Assembly (NCBI RefSeq): GCF_009730915.1 | Contig: NC_052486.1 | Location: 21,357,589 to 21,421,588, forward strand | Direction of reading: 5' to 3' | Source of the DNA: Dioscorea cayenensis subsp. rotundata | Lineage: Eukaryota; Streptophyta; Magnoliopsida; Dioscoreales; Dioscoreaceae | Length of the DNA: 64,000 nucleotides | In this document: positions 11,442 through 24,600 of the stretch, piece by piece | How the letters are laid out: each line of letters opens with the position of its first letter | How positions within the stretch are numbered: the stretch's first letter is position 1 | The notes under the pieces: generated by a model | What the model was told of the DNA's origin: nothing | Database searches by the model: none | What the model saw: only the letters and a program-made list of their open reading frames with translations | Program-made: the position numbers and the translations under genes

Positions 11442-14400
11442 ATGATTTTCCGAAGGCCCTCTTTCGTTCCTTCGTTCTCGCGCTTCCTCCAATTCTCCAG
11501 CGGGTTTCACAAGCCGGCGGCGAACGCCGGAGCCCCCTCCACCCACGGAATCCACGTCTTCCACTGCCCGGTACCATCCAATCTCATCTCTCTTTCCCCG
11601 ATCCTAATGAATCCCTTGAGATTCATGCATTAGGGCTGATCTTTGTGCAGGATGAAGTGGGGATCGTTGCGAAGCTATCCGAATGCATTGCATCCCATGG
11701 CGGCAACATCCACAGCGTCGACGTCTTTGTCCCCGATAACAAGCCAGTCTTCTACTCCAGAAGGTTTGTCGGAGAATCATTGAGAGATTTAGAATTTGTT
11801 GATTTTACATATATATATATATATATAATGAGATGAATTTGAGATTGATGTGATTCATTGATTTCATATTATCTGAAATTATATTGTATTTTGGTGTATT
11901 TTACACAGTTAAATGATGCAACTTGGCAGTGAATTTGTGTTTGATCCTGCTCGGTGGTCGAGAGATGCTTTGGAGAATGATTTTCGGAAGTTGGGGAAGC
12001 TCTTCAATGCAGAGAGATCGGTTGTTCGCGTTCCTGATCTAGATCCAAACTATAAGATTGCAGTGTTTGCGTCAAAGCAGGTATGTCATTTACTCAAAAG
12101 TTTGGATTTTTATTGCATCTTGACAAAGCTCCTGTTCGTTTTTGCTTCAAGACCTTATAAACTTTTACAAAATTGAGCAATTTATATTTGTATTTCTTGT
12201 AACTTTATATTTATTTTTTGTTAACTTTTCGCAGGATCATTGTTTAGTTGACTTGCTATACCGATGGCAAGAGGGAAGACTCCCAGTGGATATCAATTGT
12301 GTGATAAGGTGGTATTGTATTAATTTCAGGTTCGGTTTTTTTATCAGAAGTTTCTATTTTTCTTAAACCTTTTATAATGTGAATGTTGCAGCAACCATGA
12401 TAGAGCTTCAAATAATCATGTTATTCGTTTTCTTGAGAGCCATGGGATTCCATATCATTACTTGCCAATAACTTCAGGAAACAAGAGAGAAGAGGAGATT
12501 TTGAATTTAGTTGCAGATACTGATTTCCTTGTGCTTGCTAGATATATGCAGGTATGCTTTTTTGGTTTATGTTATTATAAAAATTTCAGCCTTGTTTATA
12601 TCACTTTGATTTTTGACTATATAAAAAACCTAGTTTGTTATTATATCAATTGCTTTATTTTTATTGAATTTATGACAGCAATTCTATTAACAAGACTGAT
12701 GAATGTATCCTTTTGATCTCAAAATTAATTAATAAGGCTCCAACTTGATAAAAGTCACAAACTCCATCAATATCTAAACATGGCAGGTTATGTTGTCCTT
12801 AGTTATACTTGTAGACCTGGAGGTTTTTGTAAGTGAAAAAATTCAGAAGATGCTGAATCTTGTTTGAAGGAGGCAAAGAGCTCAAGTAATTTTCATATCA
12901 CTCTTTTTTTAGCTCATAAAATGTTTCTTCTTCAAAATAATGATTTTTGGAGCCATGTTCTTTTGGTATTGTAGAGCGTAACTGAATGAGTATAATAAAC
13001 AAGAAATAAAATCCACATTGGTTTTCTGTTGACCACATCCCTTGACATATCTTACTGGCTTGTTTAGTGTGGCTTTTGAAGGTCATTTTTTCATTCCATT
13101 TACTATGATGTCCATCCATCTTCTTCATTTGTCTCCAAATTTTTTCTCCACAAAAAGAAAACTATGCTCTTAAAGAAAATTAAAGTGTTTGAATGAGAAA
13201 ATAGCATATTAGTAGTTCTGTTGAAATGTTTAAGCATCTGAGTTTGTTTAGTTCTATCAGAATGGCTTATCAAATGCTTTTGACCTACCGGGTGCACACC
13301 CGGCGGATGAGGATAATCAGCCATTGCTTTGAACCAATGGATCAGCTTCTGTTTATACTCTTCTAGGACTATCTCTAGGCTATTTGAATAAATCATCTGA
13401 AAATTTATGTGTAAAGAACTGAAGGCAAAGATGACTTTATATAGTTATATGATTATTGCAGGTATTTTCTGGAAGATTTTTGGCAGCATATGGTAAAGAC
13501 GTAATTAACATCCACCATGGTCTTCTCCCATCTTTCAAGGGTGGCCATCCCTCCAAACAGGTTATTGTTTATTGTTACACTGAATTTGTTTAAAACTATT
13601 GCCTTTTCTTTCGTTCTTTGTTATTAACCTTTACTATAATCGCAGGCATATGATGCTGGGGTGAAATTGATTGGTGCCACAACTCACTTTGTTACCGAAG
13701 AACTTGATGCGGGTCCAATTATAGAACAAATGGTAAGTTTATTATTATATCTTATATTTATGTACCTACTTGTGTGATAGGCTCATATATGTATGTTCAA
13801 GTGTAGATCACATTTGTACAACACAAATCCACTAGGACAACCATTCTTCATTTTTCAAGTATTGTTGATCCGTGATTTATGACAAATATTGAGCATCTCG
13901 GTGTTTGACCCAAGATTGTTTAATATAATCTTGGCCAAGACTCCTTAAACTTAGCATGCTCAATTTTAGAGATTTATGCATGATGATGATAGCATAGAAT
14001 TGTAGTAACTACTTCCTCATGGGTGTATGATGTAGACTAGCTCTTCGGAATGAAATTATTCACTGCAAGGTTATTAACCAGGAATAGTCTAATCCTGTTG
14101 TTAATATTTGTTACTCACCCCATACTCACCAGAAATGGCATTAGTGAAAAGAATGATCATCTAATTTATTAGACTACTACTAATGTTGAAATTAAACAAT
14201 TTCAAGATGTGACACCATTGTAGTGTCAAGTTTGTAGTCAAGCATGTGACCCTTCGCTTCCAGCCTTACATATAACTGTCTGGATCTGTTGTACTGTAGG
14301 AACTAGAACATGAATCCTCAAATCGTGGTGTATGGTTTTCAGTTCAATTACTCTCTATTTTCCATTTCCAACGGAAATATTGCCTGGACTGCTTATTTCA

Positions 14401-14552
14401 TACAGGTTGAAAGGGTTTCTCACAGAGATACCTTAGAAAGCTTTGTACAAAAATCTGAGAACCTGGAGAAGCAATGTCTGGCACAAGCAATTAGATCATA
14501 TTGTGAGCTTCGGGTGCTCCCTTACGAATCTAACAGAACCGTTGTATTCTGA
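11442..14552 (+). CDS. PURU: Formyltetrahydrofolate deformylase (PurU type), organellar, 8 exons
   Basis: Hydrolyses 10-formyl-THF to formate and THF; in Arabidopsis the mitochondrial PURU enzymes support photorespiratory folate recycling. Exons: 11442-11570, 11651-11763, 11930-12080, 12235-12308, 12392-12551, 13462-13560, 13646-13732 and 14406-14552, all GT-AG with phases that join without a stop, giving 319 residues. Residues 1-35, rich in Arg, Ser and Phe with almost no acidic residues ([17 protein letters not shown]...), look like a mitochondrial presequence. An ACT domain follows ([22 protein letters not shown], about 36-110), then the formyltransferase-fold hydrolase. Probable catalytic residues are N225 and H227 ([14 protein letters not shown]) and D263 ([13 protein letters not shown]), with the family's 38-residue Asn-Asp spacing. 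The conserved SHRD and YCELRVLPY motifs close the protein. ATG 11442 was chosen because an upstream ATG at 11405 is in another frame. Exon 3 has a competing upstream acceptor (see findings). The gene converges on the FORKED-like gene, with stop codons 287 bp apart. Confidence 0.95.
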
Positions 14553-14839
14553 CAATTGGTGTCCGGTGTGGGAATATGTACATTACATTATTTATTATTT
14601 GCATGAAAAAGAAACTTGCTTTATTTGCTCATTTGGTCACCACTGGTATTCTTTCATTCTATAACTTCATGACTTCACAGGTATCATAGTGGCAATATGG
14701 TTGTTCTTAGTTGCCTAAGGAAGGTACTCACTTGATCATTAACTTAGCTTTTCATATGTGCAGGTAGACATGAGCTCTTAAAATATTTGTTCTTTACTTT
14801 TTCATACACATTTTTCTTCTCTTCATTGTGGTGGCAAAA

Positions 14840-16780
14840 CTAGCCATACATTAGGTCTCTTTCACCAAGGTTCAAGAACTCAAATGATTTCTCTACTTGT
14901 TCTGTTCCTCTGCTTATCTCATACACTTGTTGAAGCAAGTTCTGTACTCCTTCCACCCATTTCTGCTTGCAGATCTGGTTCTCACACTCAAAGATCAGAA
15001 GACCTTGAGCTGTTTTCAGTGCGAAGGAGCAACCATCTTCAGCAGTCCGTTTCACTGGTGCCAACCGTGCAGGAACCTCATCATACACCGCATAGACAAC
15101 AGCTGATCATCACAACAGCGCAAAGTAAGAATCACTCAAAACCTCTAACTTCGCAATACAATTATGCAGTATGAACCACAACTCACTCTTTTTCTTCTTT
15201 GAGAGGGCACCACCCAAGTGTTTGCTTTTCAGCTTCACTATAACCTGTAATAAAATTATATCTCAGTTATCATTATATTTGCTACACTAACAATCCTTAT
15301 TCTTCTTAATATTTCCATATTTTATTACCACTCTACCTGTGATTTCTTGTTGATGTAAACCGATGCTCGCTTCCAGCGTAAGGTCCCTGCAATTGCATGT
15401 CAATTTATCAGAACTTGCTCTGTCTCATTCTAAACCTCGCAAACCTTATTCGTACCGTTTCCTGTGCGTTTGAGCAGGTCACCTTCTTTGCACCAGATAT
15501 CCGGGCTGCTCAACTGGCTCTTCTCATAAGGTATGACTGCCGCATTGCTCCTTGCTTCCCTTTGTACTCTCATTTTCAGTGTCGCAGCTCCACGCAAAGC
15601 TGATCACAAGTACAAGTGTTTTCTTATTGTTATTGATCAATGAATCTCAACATTCACTATAACAGCATTTTAGCATTCTGAATTTCCCACCTGTAGCTGC
15701 TGCTGCAGTGAGTGTCATGAGGTCTCCAGGAGTTCTAACATCGACGGCCGATCTAACAGCCGAGGCCACCAAGTCATGCTCCGCACCGGCTTGCTCTGCA
15801 ATCTCTATACAATGTGATGCCAAGAGCTCTGTTGCAGAGGCTAGCACTGAACTCATTTTCGAGCTTTCGTTTTCCAGGCTCACACTTGCAGCCAAGGCGG
15901 CCACTGCTGATGCTACTCCGGCGACACTCACCGCCGCATGAATGCGCGCCTTCTCTGCTCTTGCTCTCTCTTTGCTCTTCACTTTGCACCTGTTAGTCTC
16001 TCTATTGTGAAACCATTTTTTTGCAGTTGAGTGCCGGGCTACAAGTGAATTAACCACATTGGATACCTGCAGCATAAATATTCATTTATCAACCGAACTT
16101 TTCAAAAACAAAATTTGTTTTGATTTATATTAGCATACCTTGCATATATATATAGTCTCAAAAAAAATTGCCATGCTTTGTATAGTTACATTTCCTTGAT
16201 ACATGCAAATTGTTAAAAAGAAACAATTTTATTTTGATTAAAAAAGCCTTTATTAACCTTGTTCCTTTTTTTAAAAAAAAAAAAAATTTTTGGGCATCTA
16301 TACCCTTACCAAATTTGTAATGCTTTGTATACTCCTATATAAGTACATTAATAAAATTCAAAATTAGCCAATAGCCCTTCTCTATTTATTTGTTTTCTCT
16401 CTCTCCTTCAAACATTAAAACATCCACTGTATATTTAACACTTCAAAGAGTTCTAAATAAAAAAACAAAGATAATTTAACTTCAGGGGAGTTTAAACTAA
16501 ATTCCAGAATATAAAAGGGACTAAAAAGGAAACTCACACAGCGCTGTTGATGCTGCGATGAAGTAGTGAAGACCAAGCTCTCCGGAACGATGATCTCCGG
16601 CACGGTCTCTCAAGCGAAGCCCTTGCTCTTCTTCCCAGCGAGCAAAGCTTTCGAAATCTCCGACGCCGAAACACTCCACGACCTTGCCAAGAACTCCATC
16701 GGCTCCTTCGGTGTCTGCGGCGGTGGTATCAATGGCATCACCCCTCTCTTCTCCATCTCCATCTCCATCTCCATCTCCAT
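14840..16780 (-). CDS. FORKED/VAN3-binding protein (DUF828 + PH-like), 6 exons, in-frame stop in exon 1
   Basis: Family members bind the ARF-GAP VAN3 and act at the trans-Golgi/plasma membrane in auxin-transporter localisation and vein patterning. Minus-strand exons: 16780-16538, 16066-15691, 15599-15456, 15386-15337, 15244-15187 and 15102-14840. All splice sites are GT-AG and phases agree. Exon 1 has the family signature [20 protein letters not shown]. Exon 2 has the Ala-rich auxin-canalisation block ([18 protein letters not shown], then ASHCIE and [15 protein letters not shown]). Exons 3-6 hold the C-terminal pleckstrin-like domain ([40 protein letters not shown]). Total is 378 codons. Codon 57 (16612-16610) is TGA, and the frame after it is again family-like ([11 protein letters not shown]), so this is a substitution such as CGA to TGA rather than a shift. 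Either a real nonsense allele or an assembly error. The start is uncertain: ATG 16936 is in frame upstream, and five alternating Met-Glu codons follow 16780. Confidence 0.88.
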
Positions 16781-16795
16781 CTCCACTTCCTCTCC
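16742..16795 (-). repeat. Hexanucleotide repeat encoding (Met-Glu)n
   Basis: Five perfect copies of ccatct on the plus strand (gagatg on the coding strand) give alternating Glu-Met near the start of the FORKED-like protein. It is a coding microsatellite and offers five consecutive in-frame start codons. Confidence 0.85.
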
Positions 16796-16982
16796 CTCCT
16801 CAACAACAATCAACTCCTTCCGCTCACTCCTTCCTCTTCCCCAGAGGGTACGCCCCTTTTCTCCATCACTTAAATGTTTGGATGCACACAAAAGTGTTTG
16901 TGAAAAATGCCTGAAAGAAGGGAGAGAGGTAATCAACCCTAGGATTATTATGGGTTAGAGATAAGGGATTGAATGGAATATG

Positions 16983-17012
16983 GAATATATATATAGAGAG
17001 AGAGAGAGAGGA
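16983..17012 (-). promoter_or_regulatory. TATA stretch and (GA)n/(CT)n tract upstream of the FORKED-like gene
   Basis: On the minus strand a CT dinucleotide run is followed by TATATATATA at about 16992-16983, 47 bp before the ATG at 16936 and about 200 bp before the ATG at 16780. This combination is typical of plant core promoters with pyrimidine patches. Motif- and position-based only. Confidence 0.45.
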
Positions 17013-17145
17013 GGAGGAGAGAAGGAGGAAAGGAGTGGGGGTTGGGGAGACAAGGGGGAGACAAGGTTGTGGTGGCTTTAGAGTACTCTGTTTTTCTTTT
17101 CCGCCATTGTTGTTCCTCCTGATTGGATTGTTGGCCGGGTGCTTG

Positions 17146-17150
<5 letters not shown>

Positions 17151-17184
<34 letters not shown>

Positions 17185-17212
17185 GCTATATATATATATA
17201 TATATATATTTC
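17151..17212. repeat. (CT)n and (TA)n microsatellites
   Basis: A CT array of about 15 repeats is followed within 10 bp by a TA array of about 11 repeats, in gene-free DNA upstream of the FORKED-like gene. Confidence 0.9.
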
Positions 17213-17820
17213 GCCTTTTTTAATTAAAAGATTAGGGATAAAATGAATGATGAATAATGAACTTTCTAGTGTTGTTGTTTCGCTTTTATTTTATTTTTGC
17301 TTTATAATACGTGAATTGGTCTTTCTAATTTTTCTCTTAAGTAGTCACTCTATTATGAAAATGGTTTTTATTTGAGTCGAGTTTCTTTCAAAAATAGGTC
17401 GATTATTGGTTTGTATTTTTTTGAAAATTAGAGGGATTTAAATGGAAAGAGATTAAAGGTAGAGGGATTAGATTTGGTCGTTTTCAAAAGTAGAGGATTA
17501 GTTGGGTTGCGTTTAAGTAGAGGATGAAAGAAAGAGCAGAGGAATCGATTCGGGTATTATATCTTTATTTTTATTAATATTATTATTTTTTTATAAAGTG
17601 AAAAAGTCGTGTAATTAAGGGACGTGCACGAGATTGGAAAAGTAAACATCTAATTCTACACTCTTACTTGGGAATGCTGGGGCTTGGATTATATCTTTTA
17701 CTTTTAATTTAATTTAATTTAATGTGATTTTTTTTATATATAATTGGAAAGATATTAGTGATTGTATATGTACTATTAAAATATATGAATATTTTATTTA
17801 AGTAAAATTAAAAATTCCAA

Positions 17821-18699
17821 TGTTGTCAGACCCCAGATGGCCGGACGGTTCAAGGAAAAAGCAGGAGCAAGCCATGTATGGCCGGTCAGGGTATCACCCG
17901 ATTGACGGGTATTAAAAAAACTCGGTATTAACCCGTGTGACCGGGATGGTTCAATCGAGGAGCAGGTTGAGCCCGACCAGAGTCGATCGAGTCACGATGT
18001 TTAATTTTTACTGATATTTAATAATTTATTATTATTTTCTCATTAAAAAATCACAAAAATCGTGTATATTTATTAATATTAATTTATAATTTATAATCAA
18101 TAAATAGAATTACAATATATATATACCAACAAAAATTAACATTTAAAAATAAAATATATTAATGTATTATGTAAATACTTTCTAAAAATTTAATTTATTA
18201 AGAAAATAAAACAATAAATGAGTGTAATTTCATTATAAAAATATAAAATTAAAGTATTCTAATTAAATAAAAAATATATTAAAACAAAATAAAAACTCAA
18301 TTGAGATATAAAATTAGTGAATTAAATTTCTTATTTATTTTAACAAAAATAAACCAATAAACAAATAAATAAATAAATAACTACGAGAGAAGTTCGATAA
18401 TTATATATTAATATATTAAATTTGTAAATATTTAAAAAAATGTAAAAATAAATGAAAAAATTAGAAAACTCTAATGTATATAAGGTCATTTATCAATTTA
18501 AATATCAAATTTGTGTAGGTTTTTATAATATAATTATGGATTTAATATTATATTTGCTTATTATTAATTATTATAATATTTTTTTATATTTAATTATTGA
18601 CCGCTGGTTCGACCCCGGGTTTTGACTCGGTTGAGACCCAGTTTGACCTGACCCCGAGAACTGGCCAGGGTCATTGCTGGGCCCGGGTCGACACCTATG
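17821..18699. mobile_element. hAT-like MITE with GC-rich ends and AT-rich core
   Basis: The left end, tgttgtcagacccc (17821), resembles the inverted right end, where the complement of the terminus reads ...gtgtcgacccgggccc (about 18699). The outer 150 bp on each side are rich in 'gaccgg', 'ggttcaa', 'gaccccggg' and 'cggttgagacc' blocks. The roughly 600 bp core is almost pure A+T with no coding frame. This sharp GC-AT-GC profile and the 'tgttgtcaracccgg' end are typical of a widespread plant non-autonomous DNA element. The exact class is inferred. Confidence 0.6.
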
Positions 18700-21600
18700 A
18701 AAAATTCTACCAAATAATTTGGATGAAGGAGGAGAATGAATTAGCAAAACCTTTCTTGTTTGTAGCCTTGTAGGAGTGATTATGTGATTTTGAGATCACC
18801 AATCATGTTGTAATGTGTGTATATTGTAATTATATGTTAAATAATTTTATAATAAAAAATACTTCTTGATAAATTGGTCATAATTTTTTTTTTTGGAAAG
18901 TTAAAAATTTTAAACAGGTGATTTTGATGAACTTTAACATTAATTTATTTTATCATCAAAAATATTTTCTTTAATTTACGATTCTTTTTAAGAAGTTATT
19001 ATAAAACTTAATGCTTTTACTATTTCCAAAAAAAAAAAAGAGTGATCTTTAACATTACTTCTGACTCAAAGATTTTAAACTGGCAGTTTATTCAAATTTT
19101 AAAATAAATAATTAAATAATTCTTATAATATTTATTCTTATAATCAAGTGTAGTCTATTAAATAATAAATAACAATAGACTTATTTAATAAAATATTATT
19201 TTATATTAAAAAAATGCATTCACAGTGTTTGTCATAGTTTAGTAATTTTTATTTTTTTTATTTTTTTTTAAACACTAGGTGACAAACACCGCATTTAAAA
19301 TTTAAGTCAAAGACAAACTTTCGTCTTGCGTAAATTTTTAATTTAAATCAGGATTTCTTTAAAATAAAAAAATTTTATGCAAAAAAATTCAATGTTAATA
19401 GATCAAGTAATAATTGGTAGTAACCTTGTTTTATGTAGTTAAAAAATCTTTATAAAATTATATATATAAGAAATAAATATTGAAAAAAATAGAGAAAGAA
19501 AAGAAGAAGAAAGAAGACAAAGAGGTCCAGGGAAGCCGGAGTGGGCTCGTGCAGGAGACCGCGTTTCTCAACTACGCTTTTTCATTTTGGTTGCATGTTT
19601 TTTTATAAATTAAAAATTATTTAGATTAGTCCAGTAACCAGTTTAGTACTCAGCCTTCTTCTTGTCATGTCGGCAACACAACTTACATCCACAACATTAC
19701 TGTATACTATTTACTGTTATGATACACCATCACCATCACCCCCAAACACACACATGCACTCTCTGATTATTATTATTATTATTATTATTATTAGCAGTAG
19801 TAGTATTAGCATAAATGGCCACTTAAATTTGTAATATAAAAAGGTATTTATTCTGAGGAAAACGCAAAAACCAAACTAAGTGAGTGCTTATCTCTTCCCA
19901 CTAGTCAGGAGTGAATCAAGTTCTCAGCTTCTGAAGGTCTCGGATTTTGGAGGATGAATCTCGTCTTTTTAGCTATTTTTTTGTTTGGTTTGTACTGGTT
20001 GGCTTCACTTCTGGTGATTGTTTTTTTATTTTTGTGTTTACTTTTCGGTGGTTTTCTTATTTGCTTGCGTTTTATTTTGGTTTTTCTTATTTTGGGTTTT
20101 TTTATTCTTTTTAATAAATTTGTGATTTATTCATTTTATTATATAAGTATTTCGTGTGTTGTTTGAATTCTGATTCATACTTTCAAACCTCTATATATCT
20201 ATTTTTTTATTTTAAAATACAGGGATGTTTGTCATTTATTTGTTAAAAAAATGGTAGTAGTACTAGTTAAATGGCCACAAAAGAGGTAATACATTCCTCT
20301 AAAAATTTGTCATGATCATTAAATTAATATTATATATATATATATATATTGTTTTTTAAAAATTAAACTCATTTTATTCATTACAAATGAATTCTAAAAA
20401 ATTCTAGTGTTGGTGATTAAGTTAACATTTGTTTTTCGTATAAACGCTTTTTTTTATTATATTTAAATAAATTTTAATATTGCCAGTGTAAATTAAAATT
20501 TTAGATAAAATGCTAATTTTATTATCAAATCAATATTTATATAGTTTATAACAATTTTTAATAGTGCATATGACATAAAGGGTATATATGTGTGTGTATA
20601 TATATATATGTGTCAGACACACTGTTTTGATACCTCTGAAATTAATTAACTAATTAAAAAACTTTGTTAAAATATAATGATTATATTAGTGTGATACCGT
20701 ATTTGATCAACACATAAGATATAAAATTTAATCTCTAAAAATTTCCCTAGTATATAAACAATTACAACTCTTTAAAAATCAAATAAATATTTACCATGTT
20801 TTTGTAGGAATACATGCAATAAATAAATAAAATTAATATATAAATCATAAAGCCAAAACTTTTGCTATTATATATTGATGCAGTGTCTTAGAATTTCAAA
20901 CCAGGATTTATAAAACTCATAATTGATCTAAGTTTGCTTAGTTTAAATGATGCAAAACTTAGCCAATAAGTGAAGGCCTAAAAAAGGAACTTATTTATTA
21001 AGGCGTGGCAAGTGAAGTCTCACGCCATGTCCTTTGTCTTTACATTCATTTTCCCAAGTGGATGTGTTTAAGTGATCATCACCACCATCATCATTATCAT
21101 CAATCATCTCTAAAATTCATGTCTCTAGAATTGATATTAGTTAAAATAAATATTTTTTTAATATTTTTTTATTTTTTACTTTAAAATTAATAATAAACAT
21201 GTATTGCCAATATTAATTTTATTAAATATTAATGCGTAAAATAAAATGAATTGTTTCATTATATGGAGGGAAGGATTATTTGTTAATCCGGTTGCATTTT
21301 TTTTTTCCTTGGTATTTGACTAGAAAACAAAATAATCACTTGAGTTTATTCACTTGTAATTAAGTAATAAATAAATTATATGAATAAGTAAAGAAGATTT
21401 TAGCATGTAAGATTAATTATTGCTCTATAAAAACTAAATAAATAATGAGGTAAATAAAATAAATATATAATAACAATACAATTTTGACGAGATCACCAAC
21501 GACACGAGTTCGATTCTCTCCGACCGCGGCTTACTGGTTTAATGAATTTCTACATTTCTTGTCGCCTATCTCGAGACAACAACAATTTTAACAGATGTAG

Positions 21601-24600
21601 AACATAAAATAAATTTCATTCTCTTCTTTAATATAATTCACCGCTCAAACACACATCATCACACTAAATCTTCTAAATATTCTAAAAATGAAATTATAAA
21701 TTTGAACTATATCATTTTAGCACAATAGTCTCCAAGAATATAAACCCAAAAAGGAAAAAGTTATACATAATAAAAAATAAATTTGCATAACTTTCACTCA
21801 TGTCCTTGCACTATGAGCAGCACACCTTCACAAGAGACAAATTCCCAACCTCGCTAACTGTATACTTATATATATATATATATATATATATATACTTTTT
21901 TAAAGCTAAACAATATATTTATATATATATATATATATTATATAGTGCATGTATGCATGCTCTTTTGGCGTGCCAAAGAATGGATAACATGGCATCTCTT
22001 GATCCTCATCATAAACCCTAACTTTTATTTTTCCCCTTTTTCCCTTTTCATGGCGTGTGGTCTAAGTAAGTATTTACAAGGTTCAAGCTTGTTTTCATTG
22101 TATGAAGTGATTGTTGAAAGGGATATGCACTAGTGTTAACTTTTTTATTATATTTATTTATTGAAGCTTTTTTTTGGGAAGATATATATTATATAAAGAA
22201 CTAAAGAAGTGGATGGATGGAATAGAAGTGTTGAGAAGAAAGGACTTTTTGGAATCTTGGGAAGGTGTCTGTTGAAGTGAAAAGACAGTGAATGCATGCT
22301 TTGCTTTGTAGTTTTGAAGGCTTAGTTTGCTTCTTTGCATTCACTGATCAACACTTCTTTTCATGTTTGATTCTCTCTTTCACAGTGTGCTATAGAGCTT
22401 GGAAACCAGCTTTTTTTTATTTTATTATATTTTTCTGAACTATTTGAATGGTATCTTAATTCTTTTTATATATTAAATATATAAATATATAAGTATACGC
22501 ATATATAAAAAAATTAATTATAAATCTTTAAAAGTTTCAAAACATATTAGACAAACTCTTTAACATTTGAATTTGTCAAACAGTTCATTTTTTTTATGAT
22601 AGTTTACTCATAACATAACTCACTTTCTGTTAGTTTTATTTTACAGATATCTTGCTTTTGAAATTATGGGTTTCGCTTAAAAATTTTTGAGCTTTCTACT
22701 TAAAAATTATAAATTTTTCACTTAAAAATTCGATGTTTCACTTTAAAAACCCCTAAGAGACAATCCTATCAACATCAGCCACCTTTATATTAGTAAAAGT
22801 TTCAAAAATAACTCGCATAGTAAAAAGGAAAAGGCCAATTAAAAATACTTTCAAAGTCATGGGTTTTTTTTTGTGAATACCTTAATTTCAGAGGGAGTGT
22901 AAATTTTTTTTATGTAAATAAAAATACTTAGAAAAAAATAATAAAACCAAAATCAAAATATGTTTGGCAAGTCATTATTTTTTTTAGAAATAATTCGAGA
23001 TAATTTTTTTTTTAATGATTTTGATGGGCTCAAAATTGATTTGGCAAAATCGATGGCCTGTGGCTTGTAAAATCGATGACACACTTAAACATAATTTCCA
23101 ATTTTAAGTGTAAATATTTAATAACTTACCATAAAAGTGGGGCAGATAGACTTTAGGCAACTTGGATAAACAATTGTGTATGTAACTCTTATTCAAAAAA
23201 TATTATTATTATTATTATTATTATTATTCAACAAATATAGACTAGGCATATAGCAAAACATGTGCATGTTTTTTAATTATATCACATGCCTTCACATTGC
23301 CGGCCCAAAAAATAATTATGACTAATTCAATCAATGATAAATGGAAAGTCAAACTTATAACTTCACATAGATCAACTTTAATGGAGGGCATTCATGCGCT
23401 CATTGAGCACAATGGAAATGCCCCCAATTTTAAGAGCTCAATTAGGATATAACAACCATTGAAGGTCTCGTGGGTCAATGGTGGACCCCACAGTTAAACC
23501 TTAGATTTTTTTAAAAATAAGTTGTTAGTATATATATATATTTATATATATATTTATATTATATAAATTTCAAAATTATTCAAAATTTATTTTTTATTTC
23601 CAAAATCACCCAAATTATTTAAATTTTATTATTAATGTAATTTAATTAATATATAATTTTTAATTAATATAATAGGAGTTTAATAAGTAGGAGTTTAATG
23701 CGTTGATTGTGTGTCTTATTTTATAATATAACTATTATGAGAGATAATTTAATAAGTAAGAATTTAATGAATTGGTGATGCGGCATGAATATCAAACTCT
23801 ATGATAGTCTAACGATTAAAGATGCTCTAAATGTTAATAGACCAACAAGCAGTTGGTAATGTTCAGTCTAAACAAAATTAAAAATTTTATATTAATTTAA
23901 CTATAAAATAGACAGAAAACCCAAATTTGAAGTGAAACCCTTCTATTTGTTTTCTTTGGTAGAATTATATATTTATATATAAATCTTTTTGAGATTTACA
24001 TACATACCTTCAAATTTTTATATTCTGATGCAGGTGTGGTAAATTTATGTTACGAAAATAGTTTACATATATTAATTAAAAAAATTTATACACATCTAAC
24101 AATATTCTCAAAAGAACATTGGACAATTTGAGCGCAGTGATTTAGTGGGCTAGGCTAGACTCAATGTGTTTTGGCCCAATTCCTACCAGGCCTGGCCTGC
24201 TTAAGCCCATTAAGAAAGAGTTGTCAAAAATATTTTTACTGATGTGCACTTACATGAAGAGGATGTACATTTAGAATATACATATAAATATCTATTTTAC
24301 TGCATGTATATAAGCAAATTTTCCTTGTCATAAAGTTCAGGTGAATAACAAAAATGAGAATACAAAAAATTTAATTGAAGAAAAATAATAAATTTTATTG
24401 GCAAGCGATCTTAACAACAAGTGCCTCCTCTTCACAACCAAGGAAGGAGAAAATTTCCCACAAAAACTATGTCATACTAACTCAAGATTTAAATAAATAT
24501 TCACAACATAATAATTTTAGAAAAAAAAATAAACTCCATATTAGATTAAAGAAAAAATTAGAAAAAATAATATGATGCCAAAAGTTTCTTAGTCCAGCTG

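Noticed and set aside
11405-11836. 143-residue ORF starting at 11405 as the deformylase N-terminus
   Set aside because: It is in a different frame from the ACT-domain start in exon 1. Its later part coincides with exon 2 only because intron 1 keeps that frame open.
15708-15941. Plus-strand Ala/Ser/Thr-rich ORFs at 15.7-16.0 kb
   Set aside because: They are antisense shadows of the Ala-rich exon 2 of the FORKED-like gene.
19954-20166. 70-residue hydrophobic ORF resembling a membrane protein
   Set aside because: It is a by-product of T-rich DNA (Phe/Leu/Ile codons), with no promoter, homology or splice context.
22190-22375. Possible microRNA hairpin (cagtgaatgca pairing with tgcattcactg)
   Set aside because: Only 11 bp pair well, the flanks do not, and neither arm matches a conserved plant microRNA that I know.
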